A DNA stretch of 12,337 nt from Lachnospiraceae bacterium UBA2734 (lineage in GTDB: Bacteria > Bacillota > Clostridia > Lachnospirales > Lachnospiraceae): assembly GCA_002353635.1 (NCBI GenBank), contig DEKA01000002.1, positions 34,677 to 47,013 of the forward strand, read 5' to 3'. The notes beneath the pieces are model-generated. The model saw only the letters and a list, made by a program, of their open reading frames with translations. It had not been told where the DNA came from and ran no database searches. This document shows, in pieces, positions 1 to 6,855 of the stretch; position 1 is the stretch's first letter; each line of letters starts with the position of its first letter. The translations under genes and the position numbers were made by a program.

Positions 1-1377
1 ATCGCCATGCCGTTCCATCCGTCTATGGCGTACACCATCGATGAGGTCAACCACAACCTGAAGGATGTCCTGCACGGCGTCGAGGAGAGAGCAAAGGTAT
101 CGTTCGGCGACGAGGTGGAGTGCCATCTCGAGGACAAGATTGTGAACGGGCGCCTTCTTGTAGATCAGGGCATTATCGCGGGCTGTGCCGGCGGCGGCTT
201 TGAAAATATCTGTGCCGCGGCAGGCATTCTCGACGGCGAAGATATCGGCAGCGGCAAGTTTTCATTGAGTGTATACCCGGCTTCCCAGCCGATCTACTAT
301 GAGCTGATCCGCAACGGCGTTGCCGCAAAGCTCATGGATGCCGGTGCAATCCTGAAGACAGCGTTCTGCGGCCCTTGCTTTGGCGCCGGAGATACACCTG
401 CGAACAATGCGTTCTCGATCCGCCACTCCACGAGAAACTTCCCGAACAGAGAGGGCTCCAAGCCGCAGAAGGGACAGATCTCCTATGTGGCGCTCATGGA
501 TGCGAGATCCATCGCAGCAACCGCTGCCAACCAGGGGTATCTGACACCTGCAACCGACATCGACAAGGATATTCCCTCGTACAGCTACCACTTCGACGGC
601 GGCATCTACGAGAAGAGAGTCTTTGATGCGGCAGGAAAACCCGATCCGGATACAGAGCTTCAGCTGGGACCGAACATCAAGGACTGGCCGAAGATGCCGG
701 CACTTCCTGAGAACCTGATTCTGAAGGTTGTTGCGGAGATCCATGATCCCGTGACGACGACGGATGAGCTCATTCCTTCCGGCGAGACATCCTCTTACCG
801 CTCCAATCCCGAGGGACTGGCCGAGTTCGCACTCTCCAGAAAGGCACCGGATTATGTGGGTCTTGCCAAGGAAGTGCGAGAGGGCGAGAGAGCTCTCATG
901 GCGGGCGGATGCGCAGGCAAGGCTGTACCGGAGCTGCGGCCGATCGTGCACACCATCAAGGAGAAGTTTACAGGAGTTGCCCATGAGAATCTGGGCGTTG
1001 GCTCCGTGATCTTTGCGGTAAAGCCGGGCGACGGCTCCGCGAGAGAGCAGGCGGCCTCCTGCCAGAAGGTTCTGGGCGGCTGGGCCAACATCGCCAATGA
1101 ATACGCGACAAAGAGATACAGGAGCAACCTGATTAACTGGGGCATGCTGCCGTTCGTGATCGCCAAGGGCGACCTTCCGTTTGCGAAGATGGATTATCTC
1201 TTCTTCCCGGACATCAGAAAAGCCGTAAAGGAAGAGGCGAAGGAGATCACGGGCTACGTCGTAAAGGAAGGCTCTATGAAGCCGTTCACCGTGACGCTCG
1301 GCGACCTCACCCCTGAGGAGAGAGAGATTATCCTCGACGGTTGCCTCATTAACTACAACAGAAGATCTGTGCAGTGA
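1..1377 (+). CDS. Aconitase-superfamily hydratase (3' part, 5' end outside window)
   Basis: The reading frame is open from base 1, so the start lies upstream and the first visible ATG (7) is internal. About 458 residues remain, matching the C-terminal part of a roughly 750-residue aconitase-family hydratase of the E. coli YbhJ type. All three expected [4Fe-4S] ligands are visible: a Cys in GCAGGGFENI and two in CGPC (residues 60, 121 and 124 counting from base 7), a spacing close to aconitase. STRNFPNREG (141-150) matches the aconitase NRNFxGR arginine motif, and GDGSAREQ (341-348) matches the GxGSSREH segment carrying the catalytic Ser and substrate-binding Arg. YRSNLINWGMLPF (371-383) fits the swivel domain. 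Known for the family: stereospecific dehydration/rehydration of hydroxy acids using a labile FeS cluster in the cytosol. The substrate cannot be told from sequence; citrate/isocitrate is possible but not shown. The family call is sure, the substrate is open. Confidence 0.9.
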   Translation: MAMPFHPSMAYTIDEVNHNLKDVLHGVEERAKVSFGDEVECHLEDKIVNGRLLVDQGIIAGCAGGGFENICAAAGILDGEDIGSGKFSLSVYPASQPIYYELIRNGVAAKLMDAGAILKTAFCGPCFGAGDTPANNAFSIRHSTRNFPNREGSKPQKGQISYVALMDARSIAATAANQGYLTPATDIDKDIPSYSYHFDGGIYEKRVFDAAGKPDPDTELQLGPNIKDWPKMPALPENLILKVVAEIHDPVTTTDELIPSGETSSYRSNPEGLAEFALSRKAPDYVGLAKEVREGERALMAGGCAGKAVPELRPIVHTIKEKFTGVAHENLGVGSVIFAVKPGDGSAREQAASCQKVLGGWANIANEYATKRYRSNLINWGMLPFVIAKGDLPFAKMDYLFFPDIRKAVKEEAKEITGYVVKEGSMKPFTVTLGDLTPEEREIILDGCLINYNRRSVQ

Positions 1378-1446
1378 GAGAGTATTCAGCAGCAGAGGAT
1401 CATTGCGGACAATGAATATCCTCTGCAGATCATCGATAATGTAAGC

Positions 1447-1491
1447 AAAATCCCTGTGCCGCAGCAATGTGCTGCAGTACAGGGATTTTTT
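1447..1491 (+). terminator. Rho-independent terminator between hydratase and pyrC
   Basis: A stem pairs AAAATCCCTGT (1447-1457) with its complement ending at 1489 and GCAGCA (1461-1466) with TGCTGC (1470-1475), closed by a 3-nt loop. The two helices are separated only by a small imperfect internal section. A run of six T (1486-1491) follows on the plus strand. On the minus strand the hairpin is followed by only four T, so it may also serve the convergent pyrC gene, whose stop is at 1518, but less strongly. Confidence 0.88.
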
Positions 1492-1517
1492 ATCACACGG
1501 CCGGACCTGCTCTCTTA

Positions 1518-2789
1518 TTACTGCTCGTAAACGATTTCTCCCCGGCAGATCGTGTAATGGATGACGCCAGGCATCTCATCCCCTATAAAAGGCGAATTGG
1601 AGGACTTGGAGGCGAAGTGATCCGTCACTGTCCAGTGCTCGTCCGGATCAAAGAGAACGAGGTCGGCGGGTCCGCCTTCCGTAATCCTTCCGGCGTTCAG
1701 ATGATAATAGTCCGCCGGGCTGCAGGTCAGGCAGGCGAGAAGCTGCTCCATGGAGAGATATCCCGGATTCACCAGCTCGCGGATGCCCAGGGAGAGTGCC
1801 GTCTCGAGGCCGATCATGCCGCTTGGCGCCTTCCAGATGGGCTGCACAGCCTTTTCTTCAGCGGCATGCGGGGCGTGGTCCGTCGCGATGATGTCGATCG
1901 TGCCGTCCTGGAGTCCGCGAATGATGGCCATCCGGTCCTCCTCCGTGCGGATCGGCGGGTTGCACTTGGCATTTGCGCCGCACCGGATGACTGCCTCCTC
2001 TGTGAGAGAGAAGTGGTGGGGCGTCGCCTCTGCGTGAATCAGGGGATTGTGTCTCTTCGCCTGCCGCACGAGCTCCACGCCCTCCTTTGTGCTGATGTGC
2101 TGGATGCAGAGCTTCGCGCCTGTCTCGATGGCGTGCTGCACATCCCTTCGGATCATAGTGTACTCCGCGGCACTTGGAGATCCCTGAATGTGCAGGTGCT
2201 CTGCAGCAGCGCCCGCATGGATGCCATTCTCATGGATATAGGCAGGGTCCTCCTCATGGAGACTGACAGGGAGATCAACAGCCTTTGCGTGGAGGAGAGC
2301 GCCGCGCAGGAGAAGCGAGTTGAGAATGGGCTTCCCATCGTCCGTCAGAACGACTGCGCCTGCATTCTTTAATGCCTCGAAGTCAGTCAGCTCCTCTCCC
2401 TTCATACCGATGGTCACATTCGCCGCACTGTAGATGCGGATTTTCTCCTTTGCTCCGCGTGCGAGCACATCCTTCAGAATCTCAGGATTGTCGATGGACG
2501 GCTTCGTATTGGCCATCATGACGACGCTCGTGTAGCCGCCCTTTGCAGCAGAGAGAGCGCCGGTGTGGATATCCTCTTTATAGGTAAATCCGGGATCGCG
2601 GAAATGGGAGTGGGTGTCCACAAGACCCGGCGCCGCGATCAGGCCGGAGGCATCGATGACGTGCATTCCTTCTTCTGCGGGAATGCAGTCTTTGACGGAG
2701 ATGACCTTTCCGTCACCCAGGAGAATATCTTTTGCTGCGTCCGTATGGGAAGCAGGATCGATCAGGTGAGCATTCTTGATGAGCAGCAT
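1518..2789 (-). CDS. pyrC: Dihydroorotase, type I
   Basis: The product interconverts N-carbamoyl-L-aspartate and dihydroorotate, step three of de novo pyrimidine synthesis, in the cytosol. The start is the ATG at 2789, giving 423 residues (B. subtilis-type PyrC has about 428). It is preceded by AAGGAGG (2803-2797) with 7-nt spacing and begins MLLIKNAHLIDP, as family members do. A longer open frame reaches 2900 but lacks a good ribosome binding site. Amidohydrolase metal motifs are in order: DTHSHFRDPG (58-67, His60 and His62), LTDDGKP near 150 (the metal-bridging Asp of the type I class), SLHEED with His178, IQHIS with His231, and ATDHAPH (302-308) with catalytic Asp304. The gene is transcribed away from plsC-pyrK-pyrD, so the pyrimidine genes here lie on both strands. 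No PyrR-type attenuator is visible in its short leader. Confidence 0.97.
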   Translation of the reverse strand: MLLIKNAHLIDPASHTDAAKDILLGDGKVISVKDCIPAEEGMHVIDASGLIAAPGLVDTHSHFRDPGFTYKEDIHTGALSAAKGGYTSVVMMANTKPSIDNPEILKDVLARGAKEKIRIYSAANVTIGMKGEELTDFEALKNAGAVVLTDDGKPILNSLLLRGALLHAKAVDLPVSLHEEDPAYIHENGIHAGAAAEHLHIQGSPSAAEYTMIRRDVQHAIETGAKLCIQHISTKEGVELVRQAKRHNPLIHAEATPHHFSLTEEAVIRCGANAKCNPPIRTEEDRMAIIRGLQDGTIDIIATDHAPHAAEEKAVQPIWKAPSGMIGLETALSLGIRELVNPGYLSMEQLLACLTCSPADYYHLNAGRITEGGPADLVLFDPDEHWTVTDHFASKSSNSPFIGDEMPGVIHYTICRGEIVYEQ

Positions 2790-2796
2790 GGCAGCG

Positions 2797-2838
2797 CCTC
2801 CTTGTATGCTATAATGATGCGGGATTGAACTCATTATA
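2797..2838 (-). promoter_or_regulatory. pyrC promoter -10 and ribosome binding site
   Basis: A perfect TATAAT reads on the minus strand at 2838-2833, placing a start near 2826 and a leader of about 37 nt. AAGGAGG at 2803-2797 is 7 nt from the ATG and decides the start. No good -35 is seen at the right distance. A perfect 10-bp palindrome TGTCCGGACA (2845-2854) lies in the -10/-35 spacer and could be an operator. Confidence 0.5.
2807..2815 (+). promoter_or_regulatory. Extended -10 promoter candidate for plsC-pyrK-pyrD
   Basis: TGCTATAAT (2807-2815) is an exact extended -10 element (TGnTATAAT), about 70 nt upstream of the plsC ATG. No convincing -35 precedes it, which extended -10 promoters can tolerate. 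It lies inside the pyrC leader and points toward the pyrC promoter. This is a sequence-only prediction. Confidence 0.4.
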
Positions 2839-2885
2839 CATGGTTGTCCGGACAGCGGCCGGCAAAGAAAGGCGGAATTTAACAA

Positions 2886-3653
2886 ATGGGATATCTGCAT
2901 GCACTGGCGGCGGTCATCGCTCTGCTGCTGTTCTTTATTCTGGGCATTCCTTTAGGCATCATAACCCTGATCATTGACATTTTCAGCAGAGAGAAGGGCG
3001 CATCGTTCGCATCCGCCTATGTGCGGTGGGGGGCAGGTCTTGTACGGCGTGCCACGGGCTGCCGGCGCACTCTGATCGGAGCGGAGAATCTTCCGAAGGG
3101 GAGAGCAGCCCTGTATATCGCAAACCACCGCTCGATCTTCGACCTTCTGTTCACCCTTGAGCTGCTGCCGGGACGGCTGGCCCCGGTTGCCAAGAAGGAG
3201 CTGAAGAACATTCCCTTCCTGCATTTCTGGATGAGGCAGATCAACACCCTCTTTCTGGACCGGAGCAACATCAGGGCAGGTGTGCAGATGGTCATCGACG
3301 CCGCAAATCTGGTTAAGGGCGGCACGTCGGTCCTTATTTTCCCGGAGGGGACGAGGAACCGCACAGATGATCCGGTGCAGGAGTTTCACGGCGGCAGCTT
3401 CAAAATCGCCATCAAGGCGGGCGCCCCTGTCGTACCGCTGACCATCATCGGCACAAGGCATGTCTTTGAGGAACATATGCCTTCCATCCATCCGGCCAAT
3501 GTCACCATCGTCATCGGCAAACCCATCGAGACCGCCGGCATGCCCATCGCAGAGCGCAAGACCCTGCATGAGAGATGTCAGAAGGAAATCGGAGAGACCT
3601 ATGCACAGTGGAGTGCCAGGGCAGCATCCGGGGAAGGAGAGTCCTCATCATGA
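2886..3653 (+). CDS. plsC: 1-acyl-sn-glycerol-3-phosphate acyltransferase (PlsC family)
   Basis: The product acylates lysophosphatidic acid to phosphatidic acid at the inner face of the membrane, feeding phospholipid synthesis. At 255 residues it has the usual family length. A hydrophobic N-terminal segment (about 4-31) would anchor it. Acyltransferase motifs appear in order: NHRSIFD (80-86, the HX4D catalytic pair His81 and Asp86), LDRSN (124-128), FPEGTR (152-157) and VVPLTI (182-187). The start has a moderate ribosome binding site (AAAGGCGG, 10 nt upstream). Its stop overlaps the pyrK start by 4 bp (ATGA), so the two are very likely cotranscribed and translationally coupled. A lipid gene at the head of a pyr operon is a notable pairing. 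The acyl donor (acyl-ACP or acyl-CoA) cannot be told from sequence. Confidence 0.93.
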   Translation: MGYLHALAAVIALLLFFILGIPLGIITLIIDIFSREKGASFASAYVRWGAGLVRRATGCRRTLIGAENLPKGRAALYIANHRSIFDLLFTLELLPGRLAPVAKKELKNIPFLHFWMRQINTLFLDRSNIRAGVQMVIDAANLVKGGTSVLIFPEGTRNRTDDPVQEFHGGSFKIAIKAGAPVVPLTIIGTRHVFEEHMPSIHPANVTIVIGKPIETAGMPIAERKTLHERCQKEIGETYAQWSARAASGEGESSS

Positions 3654-4540
3654 AAACAACGACTGAGTTGACAGTTTTATCTAATGATCAGATTGCAACC
3701 GGCGTCTTTTCGATGGAGCTGCAGTACCCGGAAGACTGTGTTCCGCAGAACGTAAGGCCCGGACAGTTTGTCGGCGTCTATCTGCATGACCCGGCAAGGC
3801 TCCTGCCGCGCCCCATCAGCATCTGCGGATGGGACGAAGAGAGGGGCGTTCTGCGCCTTGTCTACCGCGTCGTCGGCGCAGGAACGGGTGAGATGTCTTC
3901 CATGAAGCCCGGAGAGAGCGTTCGCGTTCTGGGTATTCTTGGCAACGGCTATGATGTCGATTCGCTGACCGGGAAGAAGGTCCTGCTCATGGGTGGAGGT
4001 ATCGGCGCGCCACCCCTTCTGGAGCTGGCGAAGCAGATCAGAAGGAAAGATCCTTCAGCACAGATCACCGCAGTCCTCGGCTACCGCACGGCGGATCTCT
4101 TCCTCGCAGATGAATTCCGGGCCTGTGCGGATGTGATCATTGCGACAGATGACGGCAGCGCAGGCTTCCACGGCAATGTGGTGGATGCGGTGCGCAGCAG
4201 AGATATTGCTTTCGATGTCATCTGTGCGTGCGGTCCCATGCCGATGCTGCGCGGCGTGAAGGCGCTGGCGCAGGAGCAGTCTGCAGGTGACGCCGGTGCG
4301 TCGCCTGCAGAGGGCAGCACCGGTGCAGCATTCGGCGAAGTCGGCCGCTCGGATTGTCCCTCAGGGGAGAATAAGGGCGTGCAGTGCTGGCTTTCCCTCG
4401 AGGAGCGCATGGCCTGCGGCGTAGGTGCATGTCTTGGCTGCGTCACAAAGACAAAGAACATCGATGACCACTCAAAGGTCCATAACGCGAGAATCTGCAC
4501 GGAAGGTCCTGTTTTCAATGCGGAGGATGTACTGATATGA
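3650..4540 (+). CDS. pyrK: Dihydroorotate dehydrogenase B, electron transfer subunit (with insertion)
   Basis: PyrK carries FAD and a [2Fe-2S] cluster and passes electrons from the PyrD FMN to NAD+. The start is the ATG at 3650, overlapping the plsC stop (ATGA) and preceded by GGAAGGAG; the open frame extends 75 nt further upstream inside plsC but lacks such a site. It has 296 residues against about 256-262 in well-known PyrK proteins. RPISIC (54-59) fits the FAD site, GGGIGAPPLL (115-124) the nucleotide-binding loop and CGPMPMLR (194-201) the family signature. Cluster cysteines are Cys256, Cys261, Cys264 and Cys283. The extra length is a Gly/Ala/Ser-rich stretch at about 211-241, between the NAD domain and the cluster domain, encoded by DNA that begins with a strong palindrome. 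The frame is intact and all ligands are kept, so the protein should work. Confidence 0.95.
   Translation: MKTTTELTVLSNDQIATGVFSMELQYPEDCVPQNVRPGQFVGVYLHDPARLLPRPISICGWDEERGVLRLVYRVVGAGTGEMSSMKPGESVRVLGILGNGYDVDSLTGKKVLLMGGGIGAPPLLELAKQIRRKDPSAQITAVLGYRTADLFLADEFRACADVIIATDDGSAGFHGNVVDAVRSRDIAFDVICACGPMPMLRGVKALAQEQSAGDAGASPAEGSTGAAFGEVGRSDCPSGENKGVQCWLSLEERMACGVGACLGCVTKTKNIDDHSKVHNARICTEGPVFNAEDVLI
4281..4310 (+). repeat. Palindrome inside pyrK at the insertion site
   Basis: CTGCAGGTGACGC (4281-4293) pairs with GCGTCGCCTGCAG (4298-4310) around a CGGT loop: 13 pairs with one G-T wobble. It encodes roughly PyrK residues 211-220, the start of the extra segment. A second perfect palindrome, GCACCGGTGC (4317-4326), follows 6 bp later. 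It is seen directly; whether it is an inserted mobile palindrome is inference. Confidence 0.8.
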
Positions 4541-5478
4541 GAGAGAATGCAGCATTAGCAGAGGGCAGCAGGCCGGACATGTCGGTGACAATTGCGGGTG
4601 TGCGGCTGGCAAATCCCATCATGACGGCCTCCGGTACATTCGGCTCCGGCATGGAGTACGCCGAATTCGTTGACCTGAACCGCCTTGGCGCCGTGGTGAC
4701 AAAGGGCGTTGCGAGTGTGCCGTGGCCGGGCAATCCCACACCCCGCATTGCGGAGACGTATGGCGGCATGCTCAATGCCATCGGCCTGCAGAATCCCGGC
4801 GTCGAGGTATTCGTCAAGAGGGACCTTCGCTTTTTGGAAGATTATCACACGCGCGTCATCGTCAATGTGTGCGGCCACAGCGAACAGGAATACCTCGATG
4901 TAGTGGAGCGCCTTGCGGGCGAGAAGCGCGTCGACATGCTGGAGATCAATGTCTCCTGCCCGAATGTGAAGGAAGGCGCGATTGCTTTTGGAACTAAGGC
5001 GGAGAGCCTGTATCACATCACGTCGGAGATCAAAAAGATCGCTGCGCAGCCAGTTATCATGAAGCTGACGCCCAATGTGACGAGCATCAGCGAGATGGCG
5101 AAGGCGGCGGAGGCAGCAGGTGCGGACGCTGTGTCTTTGATCAATACGATCACGGCTATGAAGATCGATGTGGAGAAGAGAAGATTCGTCCTTGCGAACA
5201 AGACGGGCGGCCTCTCCGGCCCCGCCATTCATCCCATTGCCGTGCGCATGGTCTATGAGGCGGCACATGCGGTGAAGATCCCCGTTATCGGCATGGGCGG
5301 CGTAATGACGGCGGAGGATGCGCTGGAGATGATTCTCGCGGGCGCCTCGGGAGTCGCTGTTGGCGCGGCGAACTTCTTCGACCAGAAGGCAACGGTGAAG
5401 ATCATCGACGGCATAGAGGATTACATGCGCCGGCATGGCATCGCAAAGATCACGGATCTGATCGGTGCGGTGGAGTGA
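4537..5478 (+). CDS. pyrD: Dihydroorotate dehydrogenase B, catalytic subunit (class 1B)
   Basis: PyrD oxidises dihydroorotate to orotate with FMN and works as a PyrD2PyrK2 complex in the cytosol, handing electrons to NAD+ through PyrK. It has 313 residues. The TIM-barrel signatures are ANPIMTASGTFGSG (25-38), NVSCPNV (138-144) with the class 1B catalytic Cys141, IMKLTPNV (174-181), INTITAMKI (202-210) and the phosphate-binding IGMGGVMTAEDA (251-262) with AGASGVAVGAANF (268-280). The ATG at 4537 overlaps the pyrK stop by 4 bp (ATGA), arguing for coupled translation. The second Met (4579) would give 299 residues and align better with family N-termini, so that start remains possible, though its upstream GAGGG is placed less well. 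Confidence 0.96.
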   Translation: MRENAALAEGSRPDMSVTIAGVRLANPIMTASGTFGSGMEYAEFVDLNRLGAVVTKGVASVPWPGNPTPRIAETYGGMLNAIGLQNPGVEVFVKRDLRFLEDYHTRVIVNVCGHSEQEYLDVVERLAGEKRVDMLEINVSCPNVKEGAIAFGTKAESLYHITSEIKKIAAQPVIMKLTPNVTSISEMAKAAEAAGADAVSLINTITAMKIDVEKRRFVLANKTGGLSGPAIHPIAVRMVYEAAHAVKIPVIGMGGVMTAEDALEMILAGASGVAVGAANFFDQKATVKIIDGIEDYMRRHGIAKITDLIGAVE

Positions 5479-5531
5479 GTAAAGGCGTCTGATCAGGAAG
5501 ATGCGATAGCGTGGGATCCAGTTGAAGACGT

Positions 5532-5619
5532 GGTGTACTCGGAGAGCGATGACAGTCCCGCCCGCGGCAGCGCGGGATACAGCAGTGAAGAGACACCGGC
5601 ATCTGCATGCGGGCAGATG
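5532..5619 (+). promoter_or_regulatory. Hairpin-rich pyrD-ispE spacer, possible leader element
   Basis: In the 175-nt spacer, GGTGT+CTC (5532-5540, one bulged A) pairs with GAG+ACACC (5590-5597). This encloses an inner TCCCGC/GCGGGA stem (5556-5561 with 5572-5577). A separate CATCTGC/GCAGATG hairpin follows (5600-5606 with 5613-5619). No T-run follows any stem, so these are not intrinsic terminators. I recognise no riboswitch class. Function is unknown; it could be an RNA processing or stability element within a pyr-ispE transcript. Confidence 0.3.
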
Positions 5620-5653
5620 GCTGTCGGACAAATCCGCAGACTAAGGAATTCTC

Positions 5654-6535
5654 ATGAAAGAGACAACAGAACTGGCATATGGGAAAATAAACCTCTCCCT
5701 CGACGTCATCGGCAGGAGGGCGGACGGGTATCACCTCGTGCGCATGATCATGCAGACGGTCGGGATCGCGGACACTATCGAGATTCGCGAGACGGACGGA
5801 GAGGAGATCAGCGTGGAGACCGATTCCGGGCACATTCCGGACGGTCAGGACAATCTCGTCTGGAGGGCCGCGGACATCATGCGCAGGGAATATGGCCTGC
5901 AGGGCGGCCTCTTCATCCATCTGACGAAGAGAATTCCCATTGCCGCAGGGATGGCCGGCGGCAGCGCGGACGCGGCGGCTGTTATGCGGGCTCTTCGCAG
6001 AATGTATGCACTGGATGCGCCGGATCACCGGCTCGAGGAGCTGGCTCTCCCGATCGGCGCGGACGTGCCTTATTGTATTGCAGGCGGCACGCAGCTCTCG
6101 GAAGGAATTGGCGAGGTGCTGACAGTCCTGCCCCATGCGCCGCAATGTTCCCTCGTTGTCGTGAAGCCGGATCTCTATGTATCTACTGGCTGGGTATATA
6201 AGGCGTTCGACGGTATTCCGGGAGAGGAGATCCAGCATCCGGACGTAGATGCCATGGCGGCCTGCATAGACAGAGGAGATCTGCGTGGGATGGCATCTCT
6301 TTGCGGAAATGTTCTCGAGCAGAAGACGGGGCAGGAGTATCCCGTCATTGGAGAACTGGAGCGCTTCCTCTCTGAGAGCGGCGCCGTCCGGGCACTCATG
6401 ACGGGCAGTGGGCCCACAGTCTTTGGCATTTTTGATGATAAGGAGAAGGCACAGCGGGCGCTGGATGGGCTGAACGACAGGTATCCCGATTTTCAGCGGT
6501 TTCTCACGGAATTTGTGTGGCCGGAGGAGCTATAG
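5654..6535 (+). CDS. ispE: 4-diphosphocytidyl-2-C-methyl-D-erythritol kinase
   Basis: IspE phosphorylates CDP-methylerythritol at the 2-hydroxyl using ATP, a middle step of the MEP route to isoprenoids. It is a GHMP-superfamily kinase of normal length (293 residues). The N-terminal motif AYGKINLSLDVIGRRADGYH (8-27) carries the catalytic Lys11. The glycine-rich ATP loop PIAAGMAGGSADAA is at 95-108. GADVPYCIAGGTQLSEGIGE (135-154) carries the catalytic Asp137, and TGSGPTVFGIF near the C-terminus is GHMP motif 3. The start follows TAAGGA with short spacing. It lies 175 nt downstream of pyrD on the same strand, so it could be read through from the pyr operon or have its own promoter. It is followed by a long structured non-coding stretch ending in a terminator. 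Confidence 0.96.
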   Translation: MKETTELAYGKINLSLDVIGRRADGYHLVRMIMQTVGIADTIEIRETDGEEISVETDSGHIPDGQDNLVWRAADIMRREYGLQGGLFIHLTKRIPIAAGMAGGSADAAAVMRALRRMYALDAPDHRLEELALPIGADVPYCIAGGTQLSEGIGEVLTVLPHAPQCSLVVVKPDLYVSTGWVYKAFDGIPGEEIQHPDVDAMAACIDRGDLRGMASLCGNVLEQKTGQEYPVIGELERFLSESGAVRALMTGSGPTVFGIFDDKEKAQRALDGLNDRYPDFQRFLTEFVWPEEL

Positions 6536-6540
6536 GTAAG

Positions 6541-6800
6541 GATATCCATTTACCCCCACCTGGCACAGATCAAAAAACGCCGACTGAACTACCAAAGCCA
6601 GTTAATCGAGTAGGAGGCGGCAGGCGCCTGCTCTTGATGTCACGGCGGTCTCGCCTTTCGGCTCGGTCCGTTTTAAGCGCGTGCCATTGGCATGCTGAAC
6701 CGTCAGAAGGCATCTCATGTGGCATGGATGCCTCCTGACTCGCTGCTGCGGGCATAAACACAGAAGAAGGAGGATACGAATCTGTATCCTCCTTCTTTGT
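6541..6800 (+). ncRNA. Candidate structured RNA or long structured 3' UTR after ispE
   Basis: This gene-free stretch of about 260 nt holds several compatible hairpins in order. AGGCG/CGCCT (6615-6619 with 6625-6629) is extended past a mismatch to 6612-6632. ACGG/CCGT (6642-6645 with 6668-6671), closed by an inner GCC/GGC stem, is followed by TTTT. GCGTGCC/GGCATGC (6679-6685 with 6689-6695) has a 3-nt loop. A 12-pair stem with one A-C mismatch joins 6702-6714 to 6727-6739. The series ends at the 6764-6797 terminator. No sensible protein is encoded and I do not recognise tmRNA, RNase P, 6S, SRP RNA or a known riboswitch. No clear promoter is seen upstream, so it may instead be the 3' UTR of ispE. 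Confidence 0.35.
6764..6798 (+). terminator. Strong hairpin terminator, convergent between ispE side and minus-strand gene
   Basis: A perfect 14-bp stem (6764-6777 with 6784-6797) of the form AAGAAGGAGGATAC and its complement encloses a 6-nt loop. On the plus strand the tail is only moderately T-rich (TTTGTT); on the minus strand it is TTCTTCTGTGTTT. It lies between two converging transcripts, so a bidirectional role is likely. From 6799 to 6855 I see nothing else. Confidence 0.75.
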
Positions 6801-6855
6801 TAATCGTTTATGAACAATGCACCATTATATTGGAATGCATCTGTAAGTCGTTGCT

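Noticed and set aside
262..1467. Long minus-strand open frame antisense to the hydratase gene
   Set aside because: Its translation has no recognisable motif and is rich in Arg, Leu and His as expected from the opposite strand of a GC-rich gene; similar antisense frames over pyrD, asnS, the NlpC gene and guaA were rejected for the same reason.
2816..2885. PyrR-binding attenuator in the pyrC/plsC intergenic region
   Set aside because: No match to the PyrR anti-antiterminator consensus and no terminator hairpin with a T-run in either leader.
2790..2900. Longer N-terminus for PyrC from the ATG at 2900
   Set aside because: The extra 37 residues do not resemble the family, overlap the start of plsC and the predicted pyrC promoter, and lack a good ribosome binding site.
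5551..5625. Cobalamin or FMN riboswitch before ispE
   Set aside because: GACAGTCCCGCC looks a little like parts of those riboswitches, but the other conserved boxes are missing.
6517..6738. 73-residue open frame downstream of and overlapping ispE
   Set aside because: It lacks a ribosome binding site, has random composition, and overlaps strong hairpins; the RNA structure explains the region better.
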